Below are positions 23,401 through 32,281 of a DNA stretch of 64,000 nt, piece after piece. The stretch comes from Arthrobacter sp. ISL-72 (GTDB taxonomy: Bacteria > Actinomycetota > Actinomycetes > Actinomycetales > Micrococcaceae). A program made the position numbers and the translations under genes. The notes under the pieces were generated by a model that worked only from the letters and a program-made list of their open reading frames with translations, did not search any database and was not told the DNA's origin. Within the stretch, counting starts at the first letter, position 1; every line of letters starts with the position of its first letter. The DNA lies in contig NZ_JAGGPP010000023.1 in the NCBI RefSeq assembly GCF_018613755.1, forward strand, positions 62,001 through 126,000. Direction: 5' to 3'.

Positions 23401-24783
23401 ATGAAGCACGGACACCCGCAACTCAGGTTCCTCGGAGCCACGGACAGCGTGACCGGTTCCAGGTACCTTGTAGAAGCCGGGGGTAAGCGCATCCTCGTCG
23501 ACTGTGGCCTGTTCCAGGGCTATAAGGTGCTCCGCGACCGCAACCGGATCCCTTTCCACGTCCACCCGCGGTCCATTGACGCCGTGCTGCTGACCCACGC
23601 CCATCTCGACCATTCCGGATACATTCCAGCCCTGGTGCGGGGCGGCTTCAGCGGTCCCGTCTATGCCACGGAAGGCACCACGGAGCTGTGCGCCCTGCTC
23701 CTTCCGGACAACGGACACTCCCAGGAAGAGGACGCCGCATACGCCCGCGGGACCGGATCGTCCAGGCACAATCCTCCCGTTCCGCTCTATACGGCTGCGG
23801 ACGCCGCCCGGTCTCTTGACCGTTTCCGGGAACAGGGCTTCGACACGCCCCTGCAGCTTGGAGGTGACATCTGCGCCACGTTCCTGCCCGCCGGTCACAT
23901 TCTCGGCGCCGCCCAGCTCAGGCTGGAGGTGGAACAACACCACGTACACTTCACCGGCGACCTCGGGCGCAAGGAAGATCCTGTGACGTTTCCGCCCCGG
24001 AAACTCGGTGCCACTGACGTGCTCGTCACCGAATCCACGTACGGCAACCGCGCCCACTCGAGCCTTGACCCCGAACTGCAGCTGGGCGAGATCATCACCC
24101 GTGTGGCGCAGAAGAACGGCGTGATCATGATTGCCGCGGTCGCCGTGGGACAGGCCGAGACACTGCTGCTGCACCTTTCCCGCCTCCGCGGCAAGAACGC
24201 CATTCCGGACCTCCCCGTCTACGTGGACAGCCCCATGGCCATGGATGCCTCCGCACTGTACCAGCGGCACCGCGACGGACACCGGCTCAAGGAGCGCGAG
24301 TATGAGGATATGTACAAGACAGCCAGGATGGCCCGGACGGTGGCCGAATCGAACGTGCTGAACCTCCGTGGCGGGCCCATGGTGGTTATTTCCGGCAGCG
24401 GCACGCTCACCGGAGGGAGGATCGTGCAGCACATTGCCAAATACGGATCCGATCCGAAGAACGCCATCATCCTCAGCGGCTACCAGACGGGCGGGACACG
24501 CGGTGCTGCGCTCGCCGCCGGCGAACGGGAACTGCGCATCCTGGGCCGCGACATTCCCGTCCGCGCCGAAGTGATCCAGGTGCAGGGCCTGGCGGCGCAC
24601 GCGGACTCCGACGGACTCATCGAGTGGATGGGCTCGGCGGGGCGGCGACCGCGGATGACGTACATTACCCATGGTGAACCGGCAGCGTCCGATGCCCTCC
24701 GGGTCAGGATCAAGCGGGAACTCGGATGGCGTGCCCGGGTTCCCGAGCACCTCGAAAGCATCTCCCTCGCCGACCCCCGCTGA
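23401..24783 (+). CDS. MBL-fold beta-CASP RNA-specificity (CPSF/YSH1-like) protein
   Basis: 460 residues. Metallo-beta-lactamase motif 2 THAHLDHSGYIP (about residue 65), FLPAGHILGAAQL, FTGDLGRKEDP (motif 4), then the beta-CASP domain (YVDSPMAMDA, MVVISGSGTLTGGRI), ILSGYQTGGTRG, and the C-terminal RMMBL part with GLAAHADSDGLIEW and YITHGEP. The family contains CPSF-73-like exoribonucleases; bacterial members of this type are usually orphan. AGGA about 8 nt before ATG 23401 supports the start. It is followed 171 bp later by the universal stress protein. Confidence 0.9.
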   Translation: MKHGHPQLRFLGATDSVTGSRYLVEAGGKRILVDCGLFQGYKVLRDRNRIPFHVHPRSIDAVLLTHAHLDHSGYIPALVRGGFSGPVYATEGTTELCALLLPDNGHSQEEDAAYARGTGSSRHNPPVPLYTAADAARSLDRFREQGFDTPLQLGGDICATFLPAGHILGAAQLRLEVEQHHVHFTGDLGRKEDPVTFPPRKLGATDVLVTESTYGNRAHSSLDPELQLGEIITRVAQKNGVIMIAAVAVGQAETLLLHLSRLRGKNAIPDLPVYVDSPMAMDASALYQRHRDGHRLKEREYEDMYKTARMARTVAESNVLNLRGGPMVVISGSGTLTGGRIVQHIAKYGSDPKNAIILSGYQTGGTRGAALAAGERELRILGRDIPVRAEVIQVQGLAAHADSDGLIEWMGSAGRRPRMTYITHGEPAASDALRVRIKRELGWRARVPEHLESISLADPR

Positions 24784-24954
24784 TCCTGCGCGGCTATACC
24801 GACGCGCCCGTGCAGCCGCGCCGGCGACGGCTGGCGAGGGCGCTCCCGCCGGGGCTTAAGGCCCTAACCCCTGCGTCGGCCCCGGAGCACACTGAAGGTG
24901 TCAGCGGCCGTCCGTGTGCTGGCCGCAATCCGCGATGGAGAAAAGCAGGGTGTG

Positions 24955-25824
24955 ATGGGCAAGCCAATCGTCGTCGGCATCAATGGCTCCACGGGCAGTG
25001 AAGCCGCAATGGCGTGGTCGCTTCACCGGGCGGCCAGGCTCAAGCTCCCGGTCATAGCCATCCACGCCGTGGACGACCGGTGGATGTCCCCGGACTTCCA
25101 GTATCACGAACTGATCCGGGAATCAGGCATGGAGCTTCTCAGGCAGGTGCAGGAGGATGCCGCCAAGAAGGAACCGGGCGTTGCCGTCGACGTGCAGCTG
25201 CGGCACGGCAGTGCCGGCTCGGCCCTGAAGGAAATGTCCAAAGAAGCGTCCATGGTAGCCATCGGATCGCACCACCGGCACTGGGCCGACGGAGGTCCCA
25301 TGACTGACCGGGCACTCCAGGTGGTGACCGCCTCGGACAGCCCGGTGGCCGTCATTCCGCAGGACCAGGGACCGGAGGGTCGCGGCGTGGTGGTCGGAGT
25401 GGACGGCTCGGAGGAGTCGATGCAGGCCGTCGCGTTCGCCGCGGTGGAAGCGGACCGCGAGGGTGATGAACTGACGGTCCTGCTGGCTTTCCGCCGCCCC
25501 GCCCGCTGGGTCCAGAGCGGCATGCCTGCCAGCGGCCTCGCCGAAGTCATCGAGGAAGAGGACAGGATCGTGCTCGCCGAATCCGTCGCCGGGCTCCGGG
25601 ACAGGTACCCGGACCTCGTGGTGAACCAGCGGCTCGACAAGGACACCGACCCTGCCAAGGCCCTCGTCGAAGCCGCCGCTGATTCCCGCCTCCTGGTGAT
25701 CGGCAGCCGCGGACGCGGGGGATTCAGCAGGCTCCTGCTCGGCTCAACCGCCCACGCCGTCCTGCTCCGTGTCCCTTGCCCCACGGTGGTCACCCGGCTG
25801 CACAGGGTCAAGCACGAGGAATAG
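24955..25824 (+). CDS. Universal stress protein, two tandem Usp domains
   Basis: 289 residues; the start is placed at ATG 24955 where MGKPIVVGINGS begins the Usp fold. Domain 1 (residues 4-138) has IVVGINGSTGS and a degenerate ATP loop SHHRHWADGG. Domain 2 (147-285) has VVVGVDGSEESMQA and the canonical ATP-binding GSRGRGGFSRLLLGS. Tandem Usps of this type bind ATP and are induced by hypoxia or stationary phase in related bacteria. The 171 bp upstream hold no recognised gene. Confidence 0.92.
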   Translation: MGKPIVVGINGSTGSEAAMAWSLHRAARLKLPVIAIHAVDDRWMSPDFQYHELIRESGMELLRQVQEDAAKKEPGVAVDVQLRHGSAGSALKEMSKEASMVAIGSHHRHWADGGPMTDRALQVVTASDSPVAVIPQDQGPEGRGVVVGVDGSEESMQAVAFAAVEADREGDELTVLLAFRRPARWVQSGMPASGLAEVIEEEDRIVLAESVAGLRDRYPDLVVNQRLDKDTDPAKALVEAAADSRLLVIGSRGRGGFSRLLLGSTAHAVLLRVPCPTVVTRLHRVKHEE

Positions 25825-25835
25825 CGGGCGTCCCG

Positions 25836-26636
25836 CTAGATCCACTTGGGTGCCGCAGGCACCTCGGTCAAGACAGCGTCCGACGTCGGCGCTGCGGCTC
25901 CCGCTGCGGTGACGCCCGCCGCTGCTCCGCGTTCCGCCCTGACACCGTTAGTGCCGCGGCCGGCGGCCCATCGGGTGATGGCGGCGAGCGGGCCGGTGAT
26001 GATGACCGGTGTTTCGGTGCTGGTATCTCCGAATGTCATGGCTGGCTGGCCGGTGGTCTTGATGAGGAGTCCGGTGTCGGTTCCGCGGGTGTGCCAGGCT
26101 GCGGTGATATCGGTGAGTAGCCGAGCCAGGACGGGTTCGGGGATGTCGGCGAAGGTTGCGCCGTTGTCCAGGTCGACGGCGTGGATCCAGACTTCCCGGG
26201 TGCGCATCCAGACGGTTTCCTCGGCCGGAACGGTGCGTCCCTGGGCGGTTTTTACTTTGTGCTGCCAGGCATCTGCGGGGAGGTCGCGCCATTCGACGTT
26301 CAGGTGCACCGCGGAGTGGCCAAACAGGTTCCGCAGCGCGATCGGGGACAGGGTGGCGCCGAACTCGATTTCGTGGTCCCGTGCCTCCGGGGAGGGGTAC
26401 ATGGGTGTTTCCACCCCGGTGGCGGCCCATTCGATCAGCCGCGCGATGGCGCGGGCGTTGTAGCCGATGTGCGCCGTGACGTGCCGGCGGGTCCAGCCGG
26501 GCAGCAGCGACGCGCCGTCGAAATCCGCGTCGGTGAGCTCGTTGAGTTTGCGGGCGAAGAACGCGGACCCGCGCCGGGCCTGCAGCAGCGCCTCGAGCAG
26601 CTGCGGGTCCCTGGTTAGGTCGCTGCGGGCGACCAT
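25836..26636 (-). CDS. Mycothiol-dependent maleylpyruvate isomerase
   Basis: 266 residues. The DinB-like MDMPI_N domain carries the zinc ligands in the expected places: His52 (GWTRRHVTAHIG), Glu148 and His152 (REVWIH), matching the His/Glu-x3-His arrangement of the corynebacterial enzyme. A C-terminal domain follows (about 175-240, GPLAAITRWAAGR), then a Pro/Ala-rich tail. It isomerises maleylpyruvate to fumarylpyruvate in the gentisate pathway. Last gene of the minus-strand operon; its ATG shares one base with the stop of the preceding hydrolase gene (TGATG). Confidence 0.93.
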   Translation of the reverse strand: MVARSDLTRDPQLLEALLQARRGSAFFARKLNELTDADFDGASLLPGWTRRHVTAHIGYNARAIARLIEWAATGVETPMYPSPEARDHEIEFGATLSPIALRNLFGHSAVHLNVEWRDLPADAWQHKVKTAQGRTVPAEETVWMRTREVWIHAVDLDNGATFADIPEPVLARLLTDITAAWHTRGTDTGLLIKTTGQPAMTFGDTSTETPVIITGPLAAITRWAAGRGTNGVRAERGAAAGVTAAGAAAPTSDAVLTEVPAAPKWI

Positions 26637-27484
26637 CAGGCTTCCTTGACCACGCGGTTGTTCAGCCGGCCCAGGCCCTCGATGGTGGTGACCAGGAGCT
26701 GGCCTTCCTGCAGGTACCGTTTGGGGTCCTGGGCGTGGCCCACACCACCGGGGGTGCCGGTGGCGATCACGTCGCCCGGGTTCAGCGTGATGATCGTGGA
26801 GATGTAGGAGACCAGGAATTCGGGCGTGAACACGAGGTCCCCGGTGGGGGTCTGCTGCTGGATTTCACCGTCCACGGCCGAGGTCATCAGCGGCCCGGCG
26901 CTGAATTCGTCGCCAGTGACCAGGGCCGGGCCGAACGGGGTGGACTTCTCCCAGGTCTTGCCCTGGAGCCACTGGATGGTGCGGAACTGGTAGTCGCGCA
27001 TGCTGATGTCGTTCAGGACGGAGTAGCCGGCAATGTGGTCGGCTGCCTGGGCTTCGGGGATGCGGCGGCCGGACTTGCCGATCACGACGGCGAGTTCGGC
27101 TTCCCAGTCCACGGTGTCGGATTCCTGCGGCAGGGCCAGGTCATCGTTCGGGCCGATCAGGGACTCTGCGTACTTGGCGAACAGGGCGGGGTATTCCGGG
27201 ATGTCGCGGCCCATCTCCTTGATGTGGTTGCGGTAGTTGTGGCCCACGCAGATGATCTTGCCCGGGAACGGGACCACCGGGGCGAGGTCGGCGCCGGCCA
27301 GGGGGTGCGTGGCCCCGGATGCGGCTGCTGCTTTTTCTTCCCAGGCGGGATCCTTCAGCAGGGCTCCGACGTCGGCGAACCCGGGGATTTCGGTGAGGGT
27401 ATCGCCGTCCTGGCGGACCGCCGTCGTGCTCTGGCCGGTGCTGTTGCCGGTGCTGTTGTTGAGGCGGAGGGTGAGGAGTCTCAT
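26636..27484 (-). CDS. Fumarylpyruvate hydrolase (FAH family)
   Basis: 282 residues. FAH fold with IICVGHNYRNHIKEMG (residue 75), metal-binding acids in DWEAELAVVIG and NDISMRDYQFR, and the C-terminal PGDVIATGTPGGVG. It cleaves fumarylpyruvate to fumarate and pyruvate, the final gentisate-pathway step. It directly abuts the dioxygenase gene (TAA then ATG, zero gap) and is coupled to the isomerase. An NSTGNSTGQST stretch near the N-terminus looks like a small internal duplication. Confidence 0.93.
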   Translation of the reverse strand: MRLLTLRLNNSTGNSTGQSTTAVRQDGDTLTEIPGFADVGALLKDPAWEEKAAAASGATHPLAGADLAPVVPFPGKIICVGHNYRNHIKEMGRDIPEYPALFAKYAESLIGPNDDLALPQESDTVDWEAELAVVIGKSGRRIPEAQAADHIAGYSVLNDISMRDYQFRTIQWLQGKTWEKSTPFGPALVTGDEFSAGPLMTSAVDGEIQQQTPTGDLVFTPEFLVSYISTIITLNPGDVIATGTPGGVGHAQDPKRYLQEGQLLVTTIEGLGRLNNRVVKEA

Positions 27485-28624
27485 TTACTTGCGTCCTTCG
27501 GTGTACGTGCGGTTGAAGTTCAGGCGTTCAAAAATCGGGGCGTCGCTGAAGCGGAAAAGGTCGAACTCGGTGTCTGACTGCGGGTCCGCTTCCAGGGACC
27601 ACTGGGTCCAGGAGGGGACGACGAACAGGTCACCCTTGGCCAGGTTCCGGGTTTCGCCGTTCAGGGTGACGGTGCCGGTGCCTTCGAAGACCTGCCAGAC
27701 GCTCGAGCCGACCTCCCGGAGGGGCTCGGTGGCGGCGCCGGCGCGCAGGCGGTGGAACTCGGCCCGGATCGTGGGCATCACGTCCCCGCCCGTGGTCGGG
27801 TTCGAATAGCGGACCGCGGCGTGGCCCTGGGACACCGTGGCCGGGTGGCCCTCATCCTCAAGCAGAAGCTGTTCACGCAGGGCAGCGTCGGTGTGTTCCC
27901 ACCGGTACGCCGCGATGGGGGAGTTCGTGGTGTTCTCCAGACCCGAGAGGGGCCGCAGGCCCGGATGGGCCCAAAGCCGCTCGGAGCGGGAAACCTCCGG
28001 GGTGGCCTCGTCCGTGACGCGTTCGGTGCCGAACTCGAAGAACCCGGCATCCGCGTAGTGCACGAACGGGATATCCAGCCCGTCAATCCATGCCATCGGG
28101 GCGTCGGTGTCATTGTGGTGGCCGTGGAAGTTCCAGCCCGGGGTCAGCAGGAAATCCCCTCGGCGCATCGCCACCGGGTCCCCGTTCACCACCGTCCACA
28201 CCCCCTCGCCCTCCACCACGAACCGGAACGCGTTCTGCGAATGCCGGTGCTCCGGAGCCGTCTCGCGGGCACCCAAGTACTGGATCGCGGCCCACAGCGT
28301 CGGCGTCGCGTACGGGGTCCCGGCCAAGCCCGGGTTGGCCAGCGCAATCGCGCGGCGCTCACCGCCGCGCCCCACCGGCACCAGGTCCCCGGCCCGGGCA
28401 GCCAGCGGATACAAGTCATCCCACCGCCACACATGCGGCACCGCCTTCGGCGACGGCACCATCGGCATCAAATCCGCGATCTCCGTCCACAACGGGATCA
28501 GGTTCTCCCTATCAAAGTCCCGGTACAGCTGCTCCAGCTGCACCGCCTCCTCCGCCGTCGGCTCCGCAGCGACATGCTGCGCAGCAACAGATTCATGGGT
28601 TGTGTTCTCGGCGCTGATGGACAC
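27485..28624 (-). CDS. Gentisate 1,2-dioxygenase
   Basis: 379 residues, bicupin. First cupin with the Fe(II) ligands in APEHRHSQNAFRFVVEG and GDFLLTPGWNFHGHHN; second cupin from about residue 275 (SSVWQVFEGTGTVTLNGE, KGDLFVVPSWTQWSL). It opens the ring of gentisate to maleylpyruvate with O2. First gene of the operon; GAGGAGG about 12 nt before ATG 28624 is a good ribosome site, and an IclR-type operator lies at 28705-28719. Confidence 0.95.
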   Translation of the reverse strand: MSISAENTTHESVAAQHVAAEPTAEEAVQLEQLYRDFDRENLIPLWTEIADLMPMVPSPKAVPHVWRWDDLYPLAARAGDLVPVGRGGERRAIALANPGLAGTPYATPTLWAAIQYLGARETAPEHRHSQNAFRFVVEGEGVWTVVNGDPVAMRRGDFLLTPGWNFHGHHNDTDAPMAWIDGLDIPFVHYADAGFFEFGTERVTDEATPEVSRSERLWAHPGLRPLSGLENTTNSPIAAYRWEHTDAALREQLLLEDEGHPATVSQGHAAVRYSNPTTGGDVMPTIRAEFHRLRAGAATEPLREVGSSVWQVFEGTGTVTLNGETRNLAKGDLFVVPSWTQWSLEADPQSDTEFDLFRFSDAPIFERLNFNRTYTEGRK

Positions 28625-28704
28625 GTGAGCCTCCTCGGTGCTTGCGGATCAGTTCGTTTGGCGTGATCCGACTCTAGGAGGACAGCACTGTGAGCCCCAG
28701 CATA

Positions 28705-28719
28705 TTCTGCTGAACAGAA
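28705..28719. promoter_or_regulatory. IclR-type operator upstream of gentisate operon
   Basis: TTCTG-CTGAA-CAGAA inverted repeat. The same TTCTG-N5-CAGAA sequence occurs at 29541-29555 next to the IclR gene. Confidence 0.75.
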
Positions 28720-28726
28720 CTTGCTT

Positions 28727-29548
28727 CTAGTCCGCGTCGGCGGGATTAGCGGCGATGTCGATCTCCAGTTGGCGGCATGTCTCCCGCATCGCGGGCACCA
28801 TCCCGGCGTCGAACGCCTGGCGGAAGCGGGTGACCGGCGTGGCGACGCTGAGCGCACCCACAACGTGTCCGTTGCGGTTATGCAGGGCCATTCCCAAGGC
28901 ACTGATGCCCTCCTCGGTTCCCTCAAAGTTGGCTGCAAAGCCGTTCGCTCGGATCGTTTCGAGTTCACGGAGGAAGCCTGGATATTCGTCGTCGGGAATG
29001 CTGTCCCCGCCAATTTCCGCATTCTGGCTCCGGAAGAGCTGTTCGATCAGTGGCAGTTCCAGTTCGGCCAGCATGGCCTTGCCCCCGGACGCCTTGTTGG
29101 CGGGCATCACTGTGCCCTGCCGGTCTCCAACACGCAGGACAGTGTCGCCTTCCACCGTGGCCAGGAAACGCACTTTCGTGCCCACCCGGACCATCAGGTT
29201 CACGGTTTCATTGATCCGGCTGCAGAGGAGCTCCATGTGCGGCTGTGCCAGGGACCGCAGCAGCCGTGTCCAGCTCAGTCCTGCCGGGCCCACACCCATG
29301 GCCGGGCCTGGAACGTAGCGGCGGGTTTCGTCCTGCACGGCAAAGCCGCGGTAGACGAGCATGGCAAGCAGCCGGTGGGCAGTCGACGGAGCCACGCCCA
29401 GTTCAGCAGCGGCGTCCTTGAGCCGCAGCGCTCCGCCGTCCCGCAGGAGTTGAAGCAGCTGCAGCGCGTTGTCCACGGCCTCGATGGAATAGGTAGGTTT
29501 CTTCTGGACCGGGGCCATCTTCGTGGCGCGCGGGGGAATGTTCTGCAT
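28727..29548 (-). CDS. IclR family regulator of 3-hydroxybenzoate/gentisate catabolism
   Basis: 273 residues from ATG 29548. The winged helix is at residues 20-80 (YSIEAVDNALQLLQLL, GVAPSTAHRLLAMLVYRGF) and the IclR effector domain at 95-265 (GGKAMLAEL, EGISALGMALHNRNG, GALSVATPV). TATAAT lies exactly 6 nt upstream of the ATG, so the mRNA is probably leaderless, and the operator TTCTGCATAACAGAA overlaps both the -10 and the start codon. This arrangement predicts autorepression and shared control of the divergent uptake/hydroxylase genes and the gentisate operon. Confidence 0.9.
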   Translation of the reverse strand: MQNIPPRATKMAPVQKKPTYSIEAVDNALQLLQLLRDGGALRLKDAAAELGVAPSTAHRLLAMLVYRGFAVQDETRRYVPGPAMGVGPAGLSWTRLLRSLAQPHMELLCSRINETVNLMVRVGTKVRFLATVEGDTVLRVGDRQGTVMPANKASGGKAMLAELELPLIEQLFRSQNAEIGGDSIPDDEYPGFLRELETIRANGFAANFEGTEEGISALGMALHNRNGHVVGALSVATPVTRFRQAFDAGMVPAMRETCRQLEIDIAANPADAD

Positions 29549-29562
29549 AACAGAATTATATT
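29541..29562. promoter_or_regulatory. Divergent control region: IclR operator plus back-to-back -10 boxes
   Basis: TTCTG (29541-29545)-N5-CAGAA (29551-29555). TATAAT (29555-29560, minus) serves the iclR gene at 6 nt from its ATG. TATATT (29557-29562, plus) can serve the MFS gene with a leader of about 30 nt. Confidence 0.7.
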
Positions 29563-29597
29563 GTGGTTCATCTCCCGGGGCCGGGACAGTTGGTGGC

Positions 29598-30938
29598 ATG
29601 AATCACACACCTTCCGCTGCAGCGCCGGAGCGGCCCGCGCCCGGTCTTTCCCCGTCGATTGCACGTGACGGGCGCCAGCCCCGCTTCCCGCGCCGGTCAG
29701 TGCTGGCAGTGCTCGTCTGCTGGCTGCTGGTGGTCTTCGACGGCTACGACCTCATCGTCTACGGCACGGTGCAGTCTTCCCTGATTGCAGATACCGGCTG
29801 GGGGCTGACCAAGGCCACCGCAGGAACCATCGGTTCGATGGCGTTCCTGGGCATGATGATCGGAGCCGTCTTCGCCGGCCGCATGGCCGACAGCTGGGGA
29901 CGCCGGCGCACCATCCTGGGGTGCGCGATCGCTTTCTCCGTTTTCACCATCGCGTGCGCCTTTGCCCCGAACGCGGCGGTCTTCGGCGCGCTTCGGCTGC
30001 TGGCCGGCATTGGACTGGGCGGGCTGGTTCCTTCCGCCAATGCACTCGTGGCCGAGCTGGTGCCCGAGAAGTGGCGCTCCACCATCGCCACCCTCATGAT
30101 GTCCGGTGTTCCGATCGGCGGCTCCATTGCCGCACTGGTGGGCATTCCGCTGATCCCCGCGTTCGGCTGGCCCGCAATGTTCCTCGTTGCCGTCCTGGCC
30201 CTGGCCGTCGTCGTTCCCTTGGGGCTGCGGTTCCTGCCGGAGACACTGCCGACGGCACCTCCTGAAACACTTCCCGGAAATGCGGAGAAGCCGGCGGTCG
30301 CACCGCAGGAAAAAGCGGGATTCGGTTCCCTGCTGCGCGCGCCCTACCTCGGCGTCAGCCTGCTGTTCGCCCTCGCCACGCTGGCGACGCTCTTTGCCTG
30401 GTACGGGCTCGGCACGTGGCTGCCCAACCTGATGCAGCTGGCCGGCTATAACCTCGGTTCGGCACTGACCTTTGCCCTCGCACTGAACCTCGGAGCCGTG
30501 GCCGGATCGGTCATCACGGCCTGGGCGGGGACGCGGTACGGTCCGGTGCCGACGGCGATCGCCGCGGCCGGCGTGGCAGCCCTCGCACTGCTGGTGCTGG
30601 TGACCGGCCCCTCCGTCACAGTGCTGTACCTCATGCTGGTCCTCGCCGGCGTCGGAACGCACGGCACGCAGTGCCTGGTGATTGCCGCCGTCGCCAGCCA
30701 TTATCCGGGCCACCTTCGTGGCACGGCGCTCGGGTGGGCGCTAGGAGTGGGCCGAATCGGCGCCGTCGCGGCGCCCCAGGCGGGCGGGCTCCTGCTGGCA
30801 GCCGGTCTGGGTGTCAACTCCAACTTCCTCGCCTTTGCGGCAGCCGCCGCCGTTGCAGCCGTCCTGCTTGCCGCGGTGGGAATCAAGCTGAAAACACAAA
30901 CCTCAACCTCAACCTCAATGGGAGTCAACAATGTCTGA
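29598..30938 (+). CDS. Aromatic acid:H+ symporter (AAHS family MFS)
   Basis: 446 residues, 12 predicted membrane spans. FDGYDLIVYGTVQ in TM1 is the AAHS signature shared with BenK, PcaK and GenK. GRMADSWGRRRTI is the MFS loop 2-3 motif. ATG 29598 begins MNHTPS. It overlaps the hydroxylase gene by 8 bp and so is expected to import 3-hydroxybenzoate or gentisate. The C-terminal tail ends in a Thr/Ser-rich TSTSTS stretch. Confidence 0.92.
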   Translation: MNHTPSAAAPERPAPGLSPSIARDGRQPRFPRRSVLAVLVCWLLVVFDGYDLIVYGTVQSSLIADTGWGLTKATAGTIGSMAFLGMMIGAVFAGRMADSWGRRRTILGCAIAFSVFTIACAFAPNAAVFGALRLLAGIGLGGLVPSANALVAELVPEKWRSTIATLMMSGVPIGGSIAALVGIPLIPAFGWPAMFLVAVLALAVVVPLGLRFLPETLPTAPPETLPGNAEKPAVAPQEKAGFGSLLRAPYLGVSLLFALATLATLFAWYGLGTWLPNLMQLAGYNLGSALTFALALNLGAVAGSVITAWAGTRYGPVPTAIAAAGVAALALLVLVTGPSVTVLYLMLVLAGVGTHGTQCLVIAAVASHYPGHLRGTALGWALGVGRIGAVAAPQAGGLLLAAGLGVNSNFLAFAAAAAVAAVLLAAVGIKLKTQTSTSTSMGVNNV

Positions 30939-32181
30939 GCACGCAACATCCACGGATGTCCTCGTCATCGGCGGCGGAATGGCCGGCCTCGCAGGTGCAC
31001 TTGCCCTGCGGGCGAACGGAGCCGACGTCACCCTCGTGGAACGCGCACCCGAGTTCGGCGAGGTGGGCGCGGGGCTGCAGATGGCGCCCAACGCGTCCCG
31101 GGTGCTCAAGCGCTGGGGACTGCTGGAGAAGGCACTGGAGATCGGCGTGCAGCCGAAGCACCTGGTGTTCCGTGATGCCGTGACCGGCGAGGAGCTCACC
31201 CGCCAGTCCCTGGGCGGCGAATTCGAGGAGCGTTACGGCGCCCCCTACGTGGTCATCCACCGCAGCGACCTGCACCGCGTGCTCCTGGAAGCATGCCAGG
31301 AAGCGGGCGTCCGCCTGGTCAACGACGTTTTCGTGGAGAGCGTGGAGACCGTGGACGGCCGCGGGGTGGCGCACACTGCGGCCGGCGTCGATTACGACGC
31401 GGACGTGGTGATTGGCGCGGACGGACTGAAGTCCACTCTCCGCCGCTTGGTGGCCAATGACGAACCGGTGGGCTCCGCCTACGTTGCGTACCGCGGCACT
31501 GTCCCCATCACGGAGAGCACCCCCAGGACGGATCTCGAGGACGTCATCGTGTACCTGGGGCCGGACTGCCACCTGGTCCAGTACCCCCTGCGCAAGGGCA
31601 AACTGCTGAACACCGTGGCTGTCTTCAAATCGGCATCGTTTGAACGCGGCGAAGAGCAGTACGGCGGGGTGGACGAACTGGAGGCCGCCTACAAGGACTG
31701 CGTCCCCGCTGTGCAGGACGCGCTCAAGAACCTCGCCACCGGCATCCGCTGGCCCATGTACGACCGCGACCCCATCGAGAACTGGATCGCCGGCCGTATG
31801 GTGCTGATGGGCGACGCCGCCCACCCCATGCTCCAGTACCTCGCGCAGGGCGCCTGCCAGGCACTCGAAGATGCCGCCGTGCTGCAGGACGCCAGCAACG
31901 GCACCGTATTCACCGACGACGGAGTGGACCCCGCCGCCTGGGACGAAGCGATCCGCCGCTTCAACGAACTTCGGGCCGGCCGCACGGCGAGGGTTCAGCG
32001 GACCGCCCGCATCTGGGGCGAGTCCTGGCATGTTTCCGGTTTGGCGCGGACGCTGCGCAACCTGCTCTTCAAGAGCCGCGGGGATGGCAACTTCCAGTAC
32101 AACGACTGGCTGTACGGGCAGGAGGGCGAAGGAATCCCTGCGGCCGGCCGCACGGAATCGGCCGCGAAAGTTCCCGCCTGA
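30931..32181 (+). CDS. 3-hydroxybenzoate 6-hydroxylase (FAD-dependent)
   Basis: 416 residues. N-terminal GGGMAGLAGALAL dinucleotide-binding motif, DG motif IGADGLKSTLRR and GD motif MVLMGDAAHPMLQYLAQGA (about residue 290) define a class A flavoprotein hydroxylase. It closely resembles 3HB6H of Rhodococcus, which makes gentisate from 3-hydroxybenzoate. Salicylate 1-hydroxylase is the nearest alternative, but the adjacent gentisate genes favour the 6-hydroxylase. GGGAG lies about 9 nt before ATG 30931. Confidence 0.88.
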   Translation: MSEHATSTDVLVIGGGMAGLAGALALRANGADVTLVERAPEFGEVGAGLQMAPNASRVLKRWGLLEKALEIGVQPKHLVFRDAVTGEELTRQSLGGEFEERYGAPYVVIHRSDLHRVLLEACQEAGVRLVNDVFVESVETVDGRGVAHTAAGVDYDADVVIGADGLKSTLRRLVANDEPVGSAYVAYRGTVPITESTPRTDLEDVIVYLGPDCHLVQYPLRKGKLLNTVAVFKSASFERGEEQYGGVDELEAAYKDCVPAVQDALKNLATGIRWPMYDRDPIENWIAGRMVLMGDAAHPMLQYLAQGACQALEDAAVLQDASNGTVFTDDGVDPAAWDEAIRRFNELRAGRTARVQRTARIWGESWHVSGLARTLRNLLFKSRGDGNFQYNDWLYGQEGEGIPAAGRTESAAKVPA

Positions 32182-32281
32182 TAGCCAGGCCCAGGGCAGG
32201 CCGCCTCAGCAGCGAAGGCGTTGCCTGCCCCGGGGCCCGTCGGTAACGTTTTGGGTGGAGCTCCCGGAGGAAGGACCCACC

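Noticed and set aside
23398..24750. Extension of the 23266-23397 small frame to a 494-codon minus-strand gene
   Set aside because: Upstream of 23398 it is plain antisense of the beta-CASP gene. Only the last part looks protein-like.
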